Source: Atlantibacter hermannii
GTDB lineage: Bacteria; Pseudomonadota; Gammaproteobacteria; Enterobacterales; Enterobacteriaceae
Length of the DNA stretch: 64,000 nucleotides
Reading direction: 5' to 3'
Assembly: GCA_900635495.1 (NCBI GenBank)
Contig: LR134136.1
Span: forward strand, 3,286,001 to 3,350,000
The position numbers and the translations under genes were made by a program. Below the pieces are notes generated by a model that saw only the letters and a list, made by a program, of their open reading frames with translations, was not told the origin of the DNA and did not search any database. The first letter of the stretch is position 1. The number at the start of each line of letters is the position of its first letter. Below are positions 35,581-45,137 of this stretch, one piece after another.

Positions 35581-36436
35581 TTAATGTCGTTGATTCGCCG
35601 GATTAAGATAGATAATCCAGTAGGTAATCCCGACCAGTACGCCGCCGCCAATAATATTGCCAATCGTGACCGGTATTAGATTATTAAAAATAAAATCATT
35701 AACCGTTAATGCCGGAAAGCGATCCGCCGTCATGCCTATTGAATGCCAGAAGGCATCCGGCGCGAAATAGCGAATAACGATACCCATCGGGATCAAAAAC
35801 AGATTGGCAATGCTGTGCTCGAATCCACTCGCAACAAACATGGCGACAGGAAATAACATTGCCACAACTTTATCCGTCAGTGAATGGCCCGAATAACTCA
35901 TCCACACCGCCAGGCAGACCATCAAATTACACAACGTGCCTAAACATACCGCTTCGAAAAAGGTGTGGTGCAGCTTATGGTCAGCCGTGTTGAGTACGCT
36001 CAATCCCCACTGGCCGTCTACGGCCATGTACTGCCCGGCTCCCCAGATGAGCGCCACCAGGAACAGCGCGCCAGCCATATTGCCCAGATAAACCACTATC
36101 CAGTTAACAATCAATTGCCGCCAGGTAATAAGCCCGCTGGCGCGGGCGACTACCGTGAGAACTGTTGAGGTAAACAGATCGGCGCCGCAAATGACCACCA
36201 GTATTAATCCCATCGCAAAACACAAGCCGCCCGCCAGTTTTGTCAAACCGTTCGCCGGACTGCCGGTAATAACCGTGATATAAAAAACAAATGCCAGACC
36301 AATAAAAACCCCGGCGGTTATCGCAAGAAAAAAAAGATAACGATTTCTTTTTTGTCGCTTTATAACAGCCAGCCTGTTCCGCCACTTTTGCCATTTCCGC
36401 TGGCAAACGCAAATCAAAAAAATTATTGTCGTTCAT
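35581..36436 (-). CDS. focA: Formate channel, FocA/FocB family (one frameshift)
   Basis: About 284 residues, six membrane segments. N-terminus MNDNNFFDLRLPAEMAKVAEQAG is strongly FocA-like; then AITAGVFIGLAFVFYITV, GADLFTSTVL, NWIVVYLGNMAGAL, AVCLGTLCNLMVCLAVWMSY and GFEHSIANLFLIPMG with the pore His. The eight-base A run 36328-36335 should be seven; the frame is otherwise intact. E. coli hyf ends in focB; this copy is closer to FocA in sequence but occupies the focB-like place. Exports or imports formate for formate hydrogenlyase-2. Confidence 0.93.
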
Positions 36437-36799
36437 GTTGATCACCATCAAATCGGATTAAAAATAGAGACAGCATCACACGCGACTTATGCATAATCTG
36501 TACCACTCGATTTTTATTGGCGGTAGACGTTGACTTAACCAGCAAATTTGCCTGAAAGCTGGACTAATGAGAATAATTACCAACAATAAAACCGAATAAC
36601 CTGACCTGGCGCGTTCAAATCAAATAGCCGTGACGGTATACTTTTTTATCGGTGAAATTTTTATCCGGATTCTTTCCTGTCGTGGGACGAAACCTGCAAA
36701 GGTGACCTCCCTGGCGCGGCGCGGCTCGCAAAGGCTGGCCCCTGACGCACGGGCAATGCGAAGGATGAAGGGTATACAGGCTTATTTTCACCTGACATC
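36437..36799. other. foc-hyfR divergent intergenic region
   Basis: 363 bases with no gene. Contains the sigma54 element of foc. No clear promoter for hyfR was seen, and no operator beyond the listed element. Confidence 0.5.
36490..36505 (-). promoter_or_regulatory. sigma54 promoter of foc
   Basis: Minus strand TGGTACAGATTATGCA, keeping the GG and GC dinucleotides of TGGCACG-N4-TTGCW, 53 bases before the foc start. Confidence 0.65.
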
Positions 36800-38823
36800 A
36801 TGGTGATAAATGTGACAATGGCTTATGACAACGTGACGACATCTTCTTCAATGCAGGAGAGTATGCAACGGATAGCGCAAGCGCTTTATTTGCAAAGCGA
36901 TATTCCGGGTTTGCTGCACACGCTGATCCGCCATCCGGCGTTGCCGTACCTTCCCGCAGCGCTGGAACTGCGGCTGCCTCACGTTCGCTGGCATTGTAAT
37001 GCCGAAGGTAACGTCGCCAAACAGGATACGCTGTTTTCCGCCTCTCAGGACGAACCTCAGGATGCCTTTATTCAGCCGCTTACCGTAAACGGCAACGCGC
37101 TGGGCCGACTGTTATTTATTCCGCCCGCGCACACGCCTTTTAGCGAGCAAGCGAAACGATGGTTCTCCCAGCTGTGCCCTTCAGTTGCCGCCCTGTTGCA
37201 GCATTTACTGACCCAGGAAGCCTTGCAGAATGAGTGTCGGCAGCTGCGTGACGAACGCGATCACTTTCGTATTCTGGTCGACACCACCAATTCGGTGATC
37301 TCCCATCTCGACATGCACGCGCTGGTCTCTGAAGTGTCAAAAGAGATCCACCGTTTTTTCGGGATCGATTATATCGGCATGGCTTTGCTGGACGCCGATT
37401 CCCGGCATGCGCGGTTCGATCTCTTCTCCACCTGGTATGCGCCCGGCGCGCCGCTGGTCAGCGAGCGTGAATTTATTGCCATGCAGGATACCCTGCTCTC
37501 CCAGAGCAGCGCGCAGCCGCAGCTTTGCGTAATGCAGCTTAATAATGAAGATGAAAGAGTCCGGAAAGACGCCCTGCTTGCCCGCGCCACCCGCAACGGG
37601 CTGAATAATGTCTGCCTGCTGCCCTTACAATTCGGCCATGAGCCGCAAGGCGTACTGGTACTCGCCCATCGCAGCGGCGGAATGTTCCAGGGAAGCCATC
37701 TCCATCTGTTGCAGCAAATCGCGGCGCGTATCAGCATCGCCGTGGATAACGCCAGCGCTTATAGCGTGATTAACCGGCTTAAAGAGACGCTGGAAATCGA
37801 GAATATCTGGCTTAACGAACAGATTGGCAGTGAAGAGCACTTCAGCGAAATCATCTATCAAAGCCAGGCGATGAAAGAGGTGATCACCCAAATCGAGATG
37901 GTGGCGCAGAGCGACTGTACGGTATTGATTTTGGGTGAAACCGGCACCGGTAAAGAGCTGGTGGCGCGTGCGATCCATAATTTGAGCCAGCGCAAAAGGT
38001 CACCGGATGGTGAAAATGAACTGCGCCGCGATCCCTGCCACGCTGATTGAAAGCGATCTGTTTGGGCATGAAAAAGGCGCGTTTACCGGTGCGACATCCA
38101 CCCATATTGGCCGTTTCGAACACGCTGAAGGCGGATCGCTGTTCCTGGATGAAGTGGGCGATATGCCGCTTGAGCTGCAGCCGAAACTGCTGCGCGTCCT
38201 GCAGGAACGCGAGATCGAACGCCTTGGCAGTAACCGGGTGATCCCGGTGAACGTGCGGCTGATTGCCGCCACCAACCAGGATTTGCATCAAAAGTCACTG
38301 GATCGCGAATTCCGTAGCGATCTCTATTACCGTCTGAATGTGTTCCCCATTCTGATCCCGCCGCTGCGCGAGCGTCCGGAAGATATTCCGTTACTGGCAA
38401 AACATTTCACCCAAAAAATCTCGCGCCGGATGAACCGCACCATCGACAGCATTTCTGCCGAAGGGATGCGCCTGTTAAGCCAACTGCCATGGCCGGGTAA
38501 CGTGCGTGAACTGGAAAAACGTCATTGAACGGGCGGTGATCCTGAGCCAGGGCAACACGCTGCATCTTCCCCTGGAAAAATTACGCCACTATCTGCCTGC
38601 CGAAGCGCCTGCGCCGGTGCGGACGTCTCGTCCAGCGCCTGCGATGATCACCCCGCCGGTGCCGGAACATGATGACGCCGAGCGCGAACGGATTATCCAG
38701 GTGTTGCGGGAAACCAACGGCATTGTCGCAGGGCCTCGCGGTGCCGCGGCGCGGCTGGGGTTAAAGCGCAGTACGCTGTTATCAAGAATGCAGAGGCTGG
38801 GAATATCGGCGCGGGAGATTTAA
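36800..38823 (+). CDS. hyfR: HyfR/FhlA-family sigma54 activator (two frameshifts)
   Basis: About 673 residues. N-terminal region and GAF domain (FRILVDTTNSVISHLDMHALVSEV) as in FhlA and HyfR, which sense formate; AAA+ domain with Walker A GETGTGKE, sigma54-contact loop GAFTGA, Walker B SLFLDEVGD; C-terminal HTH RGAAARLGLKRSTLLSRMQRLGIS. Extra bases at 38005-38006 and in the A run 38515-38519 break the frame (restored as SPMVKMNCAA and RELENVIERAV). The exact start is unsure: ATG at 36800 or 36818. It is convergent with hyf; in E. coli hyfR is the co-directional distal gene. Confidence 0.9.
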
Positions 38824-38835
38824 GTAAGCAGTTGA

Positions 38836-38874
38836 AAAAACAACAACGCCGGGGACATTTCACCCCGGCGTTGT
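38836..38874 (-). terminator. Terminator of the hyf operon
   Basis: Stem ACAACGCCGGGG / CCCCGGCGTTGT (38843-38854, 38863-38874); on the minus strand it is followed by TGTTTTTT. It lies 15 bases past the hycI stop and also separates the convergent hyfR. Confidence 0.92.
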
Positions 38875-38889
38875 GCATCTGAAGGCGGC

Positions 38890-39384
38890 TTATATTTCTT
38901 CAGAAGCCTCAATCACCAGCGCTTCAATCCCTTCGGGACCTTGCCAGTTTTCCAGATGCTGATACAACCGCTCCACCGCGTCACACACCGCCGGGGTAAC
39001 GGGAAAGTAAAACGCCACAATATCCGGTTGAATGCCGATAAAGGTGACTTCCGGCACATCGTCCTTCAGGCTGTCGATAAGAAACGTCAGCGGCATGGTA
39101 TGGGTGCTGACGATAAACATGTCGGCGATATCGTTGGGGTCCACCACCCGGATTTCACCCGGACTCAGCCCCATATCCGTGGCGTCCACCACCACGACCC
39201 GCGAAGGATTCAGCGCACGAACCTGATGCACCACGTTTTCCGGTGCTGAACCGCCGTTCACCACCGTCCATCCTGATACCGGATCCCGGAGCATTTTCTC
39301 GCCAAGCATCGGCCCGGCGCCGTCATCGCCCATCATGCTGTTGCCGACAGTGAGCACGACGCCGTTGATTTCTGAGGGTTTCAT
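38890..39384 (-). CDS. hycI: HycI-like hydrogenase maturation endopeptidase
   Basis: 164 residues of the HycI/HybD peptidase family: GNSMMGDDGAGP carries the Asp nickel ligand, VVVDATDMGLSPGE the second Asp, and STHTMPL the His. It removes the C-terminal extension of the NiFe large subunit once nickel is in place. E. coli has hycI in hyc and none in hyf. Here it is the last gene of hyf, so HyfG should be its target. Its ATG overlaps the hyfJ stop. Confidence 0.93.
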   Translation of the reverse strand: MKPSEINGVVLTVGNSMMGDDGAGPMLGEKMLRDPVSGWTVVNGGSAPENVVHQVRALNPSRVVVVDATDMGLSPGEIRVVDPNDIADMFIVSTHTMPLTFLIDSLKDDVPEVTFIGIQPDIVAFYFPVTPAVCDAVERLYQHLENWQGPEGIEALVIEASEEI

Positions 39385-39800
39385 GGTTTCCTCTTCACGA
39401 TCAGGTAAATGGCAGGTTCGCGCACAATCTCGCCCATCAGGCGAATCAGCGTGGCGCTCCAGTGGTTAAACGGCTCAGCCGCACTGTCGCGCAACGGCGC
39501 AAGCGCATTTGCCAGCAGCGAAGTATGGGGTGGAGTCGATGGTGATTTCCCCGAAGGTTAACAGCCCCTGCAATTTGCGTCTGGCCTCCCCTTCCGGCAG
39601 AAGCGCAAGCCACTGCTGATATTGCTCAAGGGGGCATACCAGTTCGGTTTTCAGGCAGTCGATCATCCCAAACGTGATGGCCTATCGCCAGCGAGTAGTA
39701 CATCACCTGCTGCGCTTCTTCCGGCACGTCGTCATCGCTGTCGACGAATTTCTGGCGCAGCGACCAGAACACCACTTCCGGCGGACGGGGTATTAGCCAT
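39381..39800 (-). CDS. hyfJ: HyfJ (HycH-like formate hydrogenlyase assembly protein; three frameshifts)
   Basis: About 138 residues after repair; family length is 136-137. Blocks VVFWSLRQKFVDSDDDVPEEAQQVMYYSLAIGHH, MIDCLKTELVCPLEQYQQWLALLPEGEARRKLQGLLTFGEI in outline, then LLANALAPLRDSAAEPFNHWSATL, resemble HycH/HyfJ, which assist large-subunit maturation. Extra single bases near 39777, 39671 and 39524-39527 break the frame. The start overlaps the hyfI stop and the stop overlaps the hycI start. Confidence 0.85.
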
Positions 39801-40587
39801 GTTGGCCTCCCGGTAATGCACCTTGCTGTAGTAACCCGGCCAGACGCTGAACAATTTCCCGCAACCGTGGATCGTTTTCTTCGTTAAGCCACTGGGACAA
39901 ACGCGGCGCGACTTCACTCACCGACGCGCCGTGCAGACGTTTTAAAAACTCATCGCTGATAAGCCGCCCCTGCCAGTAACCGCCCATGCGGCGGGCTTCG
40001 CGCTCAATCATGACGCGGGTAGCCAACGGCACTTCCGGCAGGATCAACGCCGCTTTTTCACCGATGGCTTCAATATGCTGTTCGCCTTTGAGTTTCTGAT
40101 CGAGCAGCCCCAGCGCCACCGCAAAGCCGTACAGCGTAGCCGCCGGGGTCGGCGGGCAACCGGGGATCCATACGTCGATGGGCACGATAGATTCGCTGCC
40201 GCTCCACACGCAGTACAAATCGTGGAAAATACCGCCGCCGCATCCGCATGCGCCGTAGGAGATACAGATTTTCGGGTCCGGTGCCGATTCATAGGCACGC
40301 AGCGCCGGAACGCGCATGGCGCGCGTCACCGCGCCGGTAAACAACAGAATATCGGCATGGCGTGGAGACGCGACGACCTTAATGCCGAAACGTTCCGCGT
40401 CAAACAGCGGCGTAATCGCCGAGAAGATTTCGATTTCGCAGCCGTTACAGCCGCCGCAGTCAACGCGGTAAACGTAGGCGGAACGCTGGATGTCCTTCAG
40501 CAAGGTAGTTTTAAGCTTCGCGGCCTGTTCATCCAGCAGGATCGGCTGGCTAACGTGATGATTGACCTTAATATCCGGCAGGCTCAT
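39793..40587 (-). CDS. hyfI: HyfI, hydrogenase-4 small Fe-S subunit
   Basis: 264 residues, 12 longer than E. coli HyfI. NuoB/HycG-type subunit: the 4Fe-4S ligands lie in VDCGGCNGCEIE, ISYGACGCGGGIFHD and DVWIPGCPPTP. Sits between HyfG and the ferredoxin HyfH in the electron path. It overlaps hyfH by four bases and hyfJ by eight. Confidence 0.95.
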   Translation of the reverse strand: MSLPDIKVNHHVSQPILLDEQAAKLKTTLLKDIQRSAYVYRVDCGGCNGCEIEIFSAITPLFDAERFGIKVVASPRHADILLFTGAVTRAMRVPALRAYESAPDPKICISYGACGCGGGIFHDLYCVWSGSESIVPIDVWIPGCPPTPAATLYGFAVALGLLDQKLKGEQHIEAIGEKAALILPEVPLATRVMIEREARRMGGYWQGRLISDEFLKRLHGASVSEVAPRLSQWLNEENDPRLREIVQRLAGLLQQGALPGGQHG

Positions 40588-41135
40588 GATTTTTCTCCCA
40601 CAGCAATCTGGCGCATGCGCAGCGACCCGTTAGTGCTCAGGTTGTATTTTTGACGGCAGCCCGGGCAGCACTCGTACACTTCACGCAATGCCTCAACGGT
40701 GTCGGGATCGCCGCTGGACTGGGCCAGCAAATCCATCGTCAGCGCCAGCGCCTTTTTGGTGGTGAATGGCTGGTTGCACTGCGGGCAGCTGTGCAGCGCG
40801 AAAGTCGCTGTGGTGTACAGATCGGCCTTTTGGGTCACTGCCAGTTCAAACTCTTCCGACAACACAATCGCCCGGGTCGGGCACACTTCTTCACAGCGGG
40901 CGCAGAAAATGCAGCGGCCATAGAAGATTTGCCATACCCGTTCACCGGTTGTGGTGTCGGTTTCCATGGTCAACGCATTCGCCGGGCAAGCCACGGTACA
41001 CGCGCCGCAGGCGATACATTGTTCGGCGTCATACACCGGTTTGCCGCGAAAGCCGGGGCAAACTTCCAGCGGTTTAAACGGGTACTTAACCGTAGCTTCG
41101 CCCGTTTTGAGGATGGTTTTAAACAGTTTCAGCAT
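40584..41135 (-). CDS. hyfH: HyfH, hydrogenase-4 8Fe ferredoxin subunit
   Basis: 183 residues, NuoI/HycF-like, with two 4Fe-4S clusters (CIACGACTVACP and CIFCARCEEVCP) and a further CPQC...CCPGCRQKY set of cysteines in the C-terminal half, as in HycF/HyfH. Passes electrons from HyfA to HyfI. Ten bases separate it from hyfG. Confidence 0.95.
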   Translation of the reverse strand: MLKLFKTILKTGEATVKYPFKPLEVCPGFRGKPVYDAEQCIACGACTVACPANALTMETDTTTGERVWQIFYGRCIFCARCEEVCPTRAIVLSEEFELAVTQKADLYTTATFALHSCPQCNQPFTTKKALALTMDLLAQSSGDPDTVEALREVYECCPGCRQKYNLSTNGSLRMRQIAVGEKS

Positions 41136-41145
41136 CGTTTAGTCC

Positions 41146-42882
41146 TCACTTGAGCGGCGACTGATTGCGCTCAATCCCGTAACGCTCAATTTCCTGATAC
41201 GGCACGGTTTTGACGCTGCGTTTACGCACGTCCACCAGCGTCACGCGGTCGGTACAGGAGTAGCAGGGATCGAGGCTGCCGATAATCAGCGGTGCATCGG
41301 AGACGGTATTCCCCTGCAGCATGTAGCGCAGCACCGGCCAGTTGGCGTAGGTCGCTGCACGGCAGCGCCAGCGGTAAAGTTTCTGGTTGTCGCCGAGCAT
41401 GCTCCAGTGAATATCTTCACCGCGCGGCGCTTCGGTATAGCCCAGCGCGAATTTGTGCGGCTTATAGGTAAAGCCTTCGGTCAGGATGTCGCCGTCAGGC
41501 AGGTTATCCAGGGCGTATTCAATCATCGCCAGCGAGTCGAACACCTCTTTCACGCGCACCATAACCCGTGAGAACACATCACCGCCGTCCATGGTGAACA
41601 GGGTTTTGGGCAGGTTGCCGTAGTCGGCGAACGGGTGGTCGAAACGCACATCGCGGGCAAAGCCACTGGCGCGGATCATCGGCCCCACCGGGCTGTGGTC
41701 GCGGGCGACTTTACGATCCAGCACGCCCACGCCCACGGTGCGCTGTTCGATATTTGGCGTCGTCAGCAGCATATCCACCAGGTTCTGGAACTCGACGCGC
41801 ATTTCGCGCACCAGCTTCAGGGTGTTGAGGCGTTGGGTTTTATTGATATCGCGACGTACGCCGCCAATCAGGTTCATGCCATAGGTTTTGCGCGCCCCGG
41901 TCAGCAATTCCGCCATGGTCATGGATTTCTCCCTGATGCGGAAAAATTGCATAAAGCCGGTGTCGAAGCCGACAAAGTGACTGCTCAGCCCGATATTTAA
42001 CAGATGGCTGTGAAGGCGCTCCACTTCCAGCAAAATACTGCGGATGGTGTGGGCGCGTTGCGGCACATAAATGCCCAGCGCATTTTCCACCGAAGTCGCG
42101 TAGGCCACGCTGTGAGTGAACCCGCAGATACCGCACACGCGGTCAGACAGGAACGTCACTTCGTTATAACCCATACGGGTTTCCGCCAGTTTTTCCATGC
42201 CGCGGTGGACATAGAACAGGCGGTAGTCGGCATCGACAATCTGTTCGCCATCAACGAACAAACGGAAGTGGCCCGGTTCGTCGGAGGTGATATGCAGCGG
42301 GCCAATCGGCACGACGCGGGTTTCACCGGTGGCTTCGTTAACGAAGGGATAGGTTTCGGTATCGGTGGTCGGCTCCGGACGCTGACGATAATCCATAGTG
42401 TCTTTGCGCAGCGGATAGAGATCGTCCGGCCAGTCGTCCGGTAGCACCAGGCGGCGCTCATCCGGCAAACCGACCGGCTTCAGGCCGTACATATCGCGTA
42501 CTTCGCGCTCCCCCCACACCGCAGCAGGGACGCGCGGCGTGACGGACGGATACTCCTGCGTAATCGGGCTGACATACGCTTTCACGGTTATCCAGCACTT
42601 CTCTTCGCCTTCCAGCGACAGCACGTAATACACCGCGAACTGGCCGTTTAACGGGCGTTCGTCATTACCGAACAGCACCGGCAGCCAGCCGTTAAGCTGG
42701 TAATAAATAAACTCCACCACTTCCGGCAACGCGTCAGTTTTAACCGTAATGGTGAGCTGATCCGCCGTTTGCCATTCCTCGTCCAGCACCGCCGACGGGA
42801 ACTTCTGGCGGATTTGCGCCAGATAGCCCACGCCACGTCTGGCGCTGCTTTGCATATTGTTGACGAAATTTTCGTAGCTCAC
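41146..42882 (-). CDS. hyfG: HyfG, hydrogenase-4 NiFe large subunit
   Basis: 578 residues from the GTG at 42882, preceded by GGAG inside the hyfF end; an ATG further up lies inside hyfF. The N-terminal part is NuoC-like (WGEREVRDMYGL). The NuoD-like part carries the nickel ligands in RVCGICGFTHS and DPCYSC. The C-terminal tail after CTDR is the peptide expected to be removed by HycI. It matches HyfG rather than HycE (FDHPFADYGNLPKTLFT, DGGDVFSRVMVRVKE). Makes H2 from electrons of formate. Confidence 0.95.
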   Translation of the reverse strand: MSYENFVNNMQSSARRGVGYLAQIRQKFPSAVLDEEWQTADQLTITVKTDALPEVVEFIYYQLNGWLPVLFGNDERPLNGQFAVYYVLSLEGEEKCWITVKAYVSPITQEYPSVTPRVPAAVWGEREVRDMYGLKPVGLPDERRLVLPDDWPDDLYPLRKDTMDYRQRPEPTTDTETYPFVNEATGETRVVPIGPLHITSDEPGHFRLFVDGEQIVDADYRLFYVHRGMEKLAETRMGYNEVTFLSDRVCGICGFTHSVAYATSVENALGIYVPQRAHTIRSILLEVERLHSHLLNIGLSSHFVGFDTGFMQFFRIREKSMTMAELLTGARKTYGMNLIGGVRRDINKTQRLNTLKLVREMRVEFQNLVDMLLTTPNIEQRTVGVGVLDRKVARDHSPVGPMIRASGFARDVRFDHPFADYGNLPKTLFTMDGGDVFSRVMVRVKEVFDSLAMIEYALDNLPDGDILTEGFTYKPHKFALGYTEAPRGEDIHWSMLGDNQKLYRWRCRAATYANWPVLRYMLQGNTVSDAPLIIGSLDPCYSCTDRVTLVDVRKRSVKTVPYQEIERYGIERNQSPLK

Positions 42883-42883
42883 G

Positions 42884-44471
42884 TTACTTCTCCTGACGGT
42901 TAAGGGTGGCGGCACGGTCGGCAGTCACCGACGCGTCGCTGGTGGCCCACGGCCACGAATAGCGCTGTTGAGAATCGGACTGATTCATGACAATGGTGGA
43001 AGCGCGCTCAAGCATGTAGGTGACGGGTTTGGGAATGTGCGTCCCCATCACCAGCATCAGCACTAACAGGATCAGCAGCGGCATGGTGGTTAATAACCCA
43101 AGCTCGCCTTTTGCCACCGCCTGCGGTGCTTCGCCAAAGCAGACTTTGGCAACCATGCGGATCAGCCCGCCTAACACCACCGTCAGCAGCAACAGCAGCA
43201 CAATGGTCAGCCACAGATGCTCGCCCGCCAGCCCGGCGGTGACGGTCATAAATTCGCTAAGAAACACGTTGAACGGTGGCATACCGCCAAGCGCCAGTGC
43301 GCCGCCTGCCAGCAGCACCGCGCTGAACGGCGCGACGCGCATCATGCCGCGCACCACATCAAGATCGCGGGTGCCATATTTCAACAGCAGGTTGCCGGAG
43401 CCGCAGAACAGTAGCGCTTTCGCCAGGCTATGGTTGAGGGTATGCAGCAGCCCGGCCAGCACGCCGAGCGGCCCACCGATGCCGATAGCCACGGCGATAA
43501 GCCCCATATTCTCCACGCTCGAATAGGCCAGCAGACGTTTGACGTCGCGCTGAACGAGGATAAAGAACGCCGCGACCGCCACCGACAACATGCCGAAGAC
43601 AATCAGCAAGGTATTGGGGAACTGCGGGCCAATCGATGCGCTGATCAGGATGTAGTAACGCACGATGATCAGCAGCGCGCAGTTCAGCAGTACCGCCGAG
43701 AGCAGCGCACTGGTCGGGCTTGGCGCTTCACTGTGCGCATCCGGCAGCCAGGCGTGCATCGGAAAGATGCCCATCTTGGTGCCAAAACCGATCAGCACGA
43801 ACACAAACGCCAGATGCATCAGCGTCGGGTCCAGCAGATCCGGGTGTTTCATCACTTCGGTCCAGAAAATGGCGTCGCCGGGGGTTCGGCAGGACACCCG
43901 CCGCGTTGGAGTACACCAGCACCGTCCCGTAAAGGCCAAACGCCACCCCGACGGTACAAATGATGATGTACTTCCAGGCGGCTTCCAGCGACGAGCGCTG
44001 GCCGTACAGGCCAACCAGGAACGTTGAGCTGAGCGTTGTGGCTTCGATAGCCGCCCACATCAGGATCAGGTTGTTACTGGTCACCACCAGCAGCATGGTG
44101 AAAATAAACAGGTGGAAAAAGCCGTAGTAGTTGCACAGGCTTTTCACGCTCAGTTCGCCGCTTTTTACTTCATGGTTCATATATCCGATGGAGTAAAGCC
44201 CGGTTAAGAAGCCCACCACGCCCAGCAGTCCCAGGAACAGGCCGCTCAGGCTATCAAGGTGCAGCCACTGATGCGCCGCCAGTAAATCCTGGTACTCATA
44301 CACTTGCGCCACGCCCCACAGGCTGACGCCCAGCAGCGCGGTAATGGCGACGGTGTGAACCGCTGTCACCACGCCACGTGCGCCGTCGCCGAGCAGACGG
44401 CAGGCGAACGCCAGTAGCGCGGCTACCAGCGGTACGCCCAGCAGCCAAAGAAACATCGTACTGTCATTCAT
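42884..44471 (-). CDS. hyfF: HyfF, hydrogenase-4 antiporter-like membrane subunit (one frameshift)
   Basis: About 528 residues, NuoL/M/N-like proton-translocating subunit with some 13-14 membrane segments; E. coli HyfF has 526. Typical features: NLILMWAAIEATTLSS, GFGTKMGIFPMHAWLPDAHSEAPSP and DVKRLLAYSSVENMG. The five-base run 43880-43884 should be four (VLPNPGDAIFWTE). Absent from the hyc enzyme, it is one of the extra subunits that distinguish formate hydrogenlyase-2. Confidence 0.94.
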
Positions 44472-44475
44472 CTGC

Positions 44476-45126
44476 TTACCCCTTCAGCGCCGTCAGTTGA
44501 TCAACATTCAGCGTGTTGAGCGTATGGAAAATTTTGCGCGCCAACACCGCCATCACGATCACGGCAAAAATAGCGTCCGTAGCGATTCCGATTTCCACCA
44601 GTTCCGGCGCGCGGTTCGCCAGCAGCGCCAGCGTCAGATGCGAGCCGTTTTCCATCAGGCAGTAGCCAAACACCTGTTTAAGGATGTTGCGTTGCGTGAC
44701 GATACACAGCAGCCCCAGCAGGAAGTGGCCGAGGGACACCGCCAGCGCCGGTTTCAGCTCCGTCACCAGCGGCACCGTCACCGGTTCCACCACGAACCAG
44801 GCCAGCAGCACGATGGCCGCAGCGGCCACCATTAACAGCGCCGGGCTGATAATCCCGGCATTGGCGCTGGGATCGGAGAGTTTGCGAAAGGCGTATCCCA
44901 TAATCAGCGGCACCATCACCACTTTGGTGATGAAAGCACTGATCGACCAGGAGAGCAGCTCATGGGCGTTCAGGGTTTCCGCCAGCGTGACAAAAATGCC
45001 TACCAGCATCAGTGATTGCAGCGCATAGAACCAACACGCGGCGGCAGGACGTTTGACGCCAATCACCAGCAAGGACGTGATCATCATCACGCCGGCGAGG
45101 TTATTGACGATAAGTGTTCCGGTCAT
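44476..45126 (-). CDS. hyfE: HyfE, hydrogenase-4 membrane subunit
   Basis: 216 residues from the ATG at 45126 (MTGTLIVNNLAGVM), the length of E. coli HyfE; the ORF extends 16 codons further up but that part lies in the hyfD end. Several membrane segments, with a NuoK-like middle (LGHFLLGLLCIVTQRNILKQVFGYCLMENGSHL). Unique to Hyf relative to Hyc. Confidence 0.94.
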   Translation of the reverse strand: MTGTLIVNNLAGVMMITSLLVIGVKRPAAACWFYALQSLMLVGIFVTLAETLNAHELLSWSISAFITKVVMVPLIMGYAFRKLSDPSANAGIISPALLMVAAAAIVLLAWFVVEPVTVPLVTELKPALAVSLGHFLLGLLCIVTQRNILKQVFGYCLMENGSHLTLALLANRAPELVEIGIATDAIFAVIVMAVLARKIFHTLNTLNVDQLTALKG

Positions 45127-45137
45127 ATTCGACTCCC

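Noticed and set aside
36826..36841. FhlA-type enhancer TGACA-N3-TGACGACA inside the hyfR start
   Set aside because: Half-sites differ in spacing and sequence from the other four elements, and it lies in coding sequence; probably chance.
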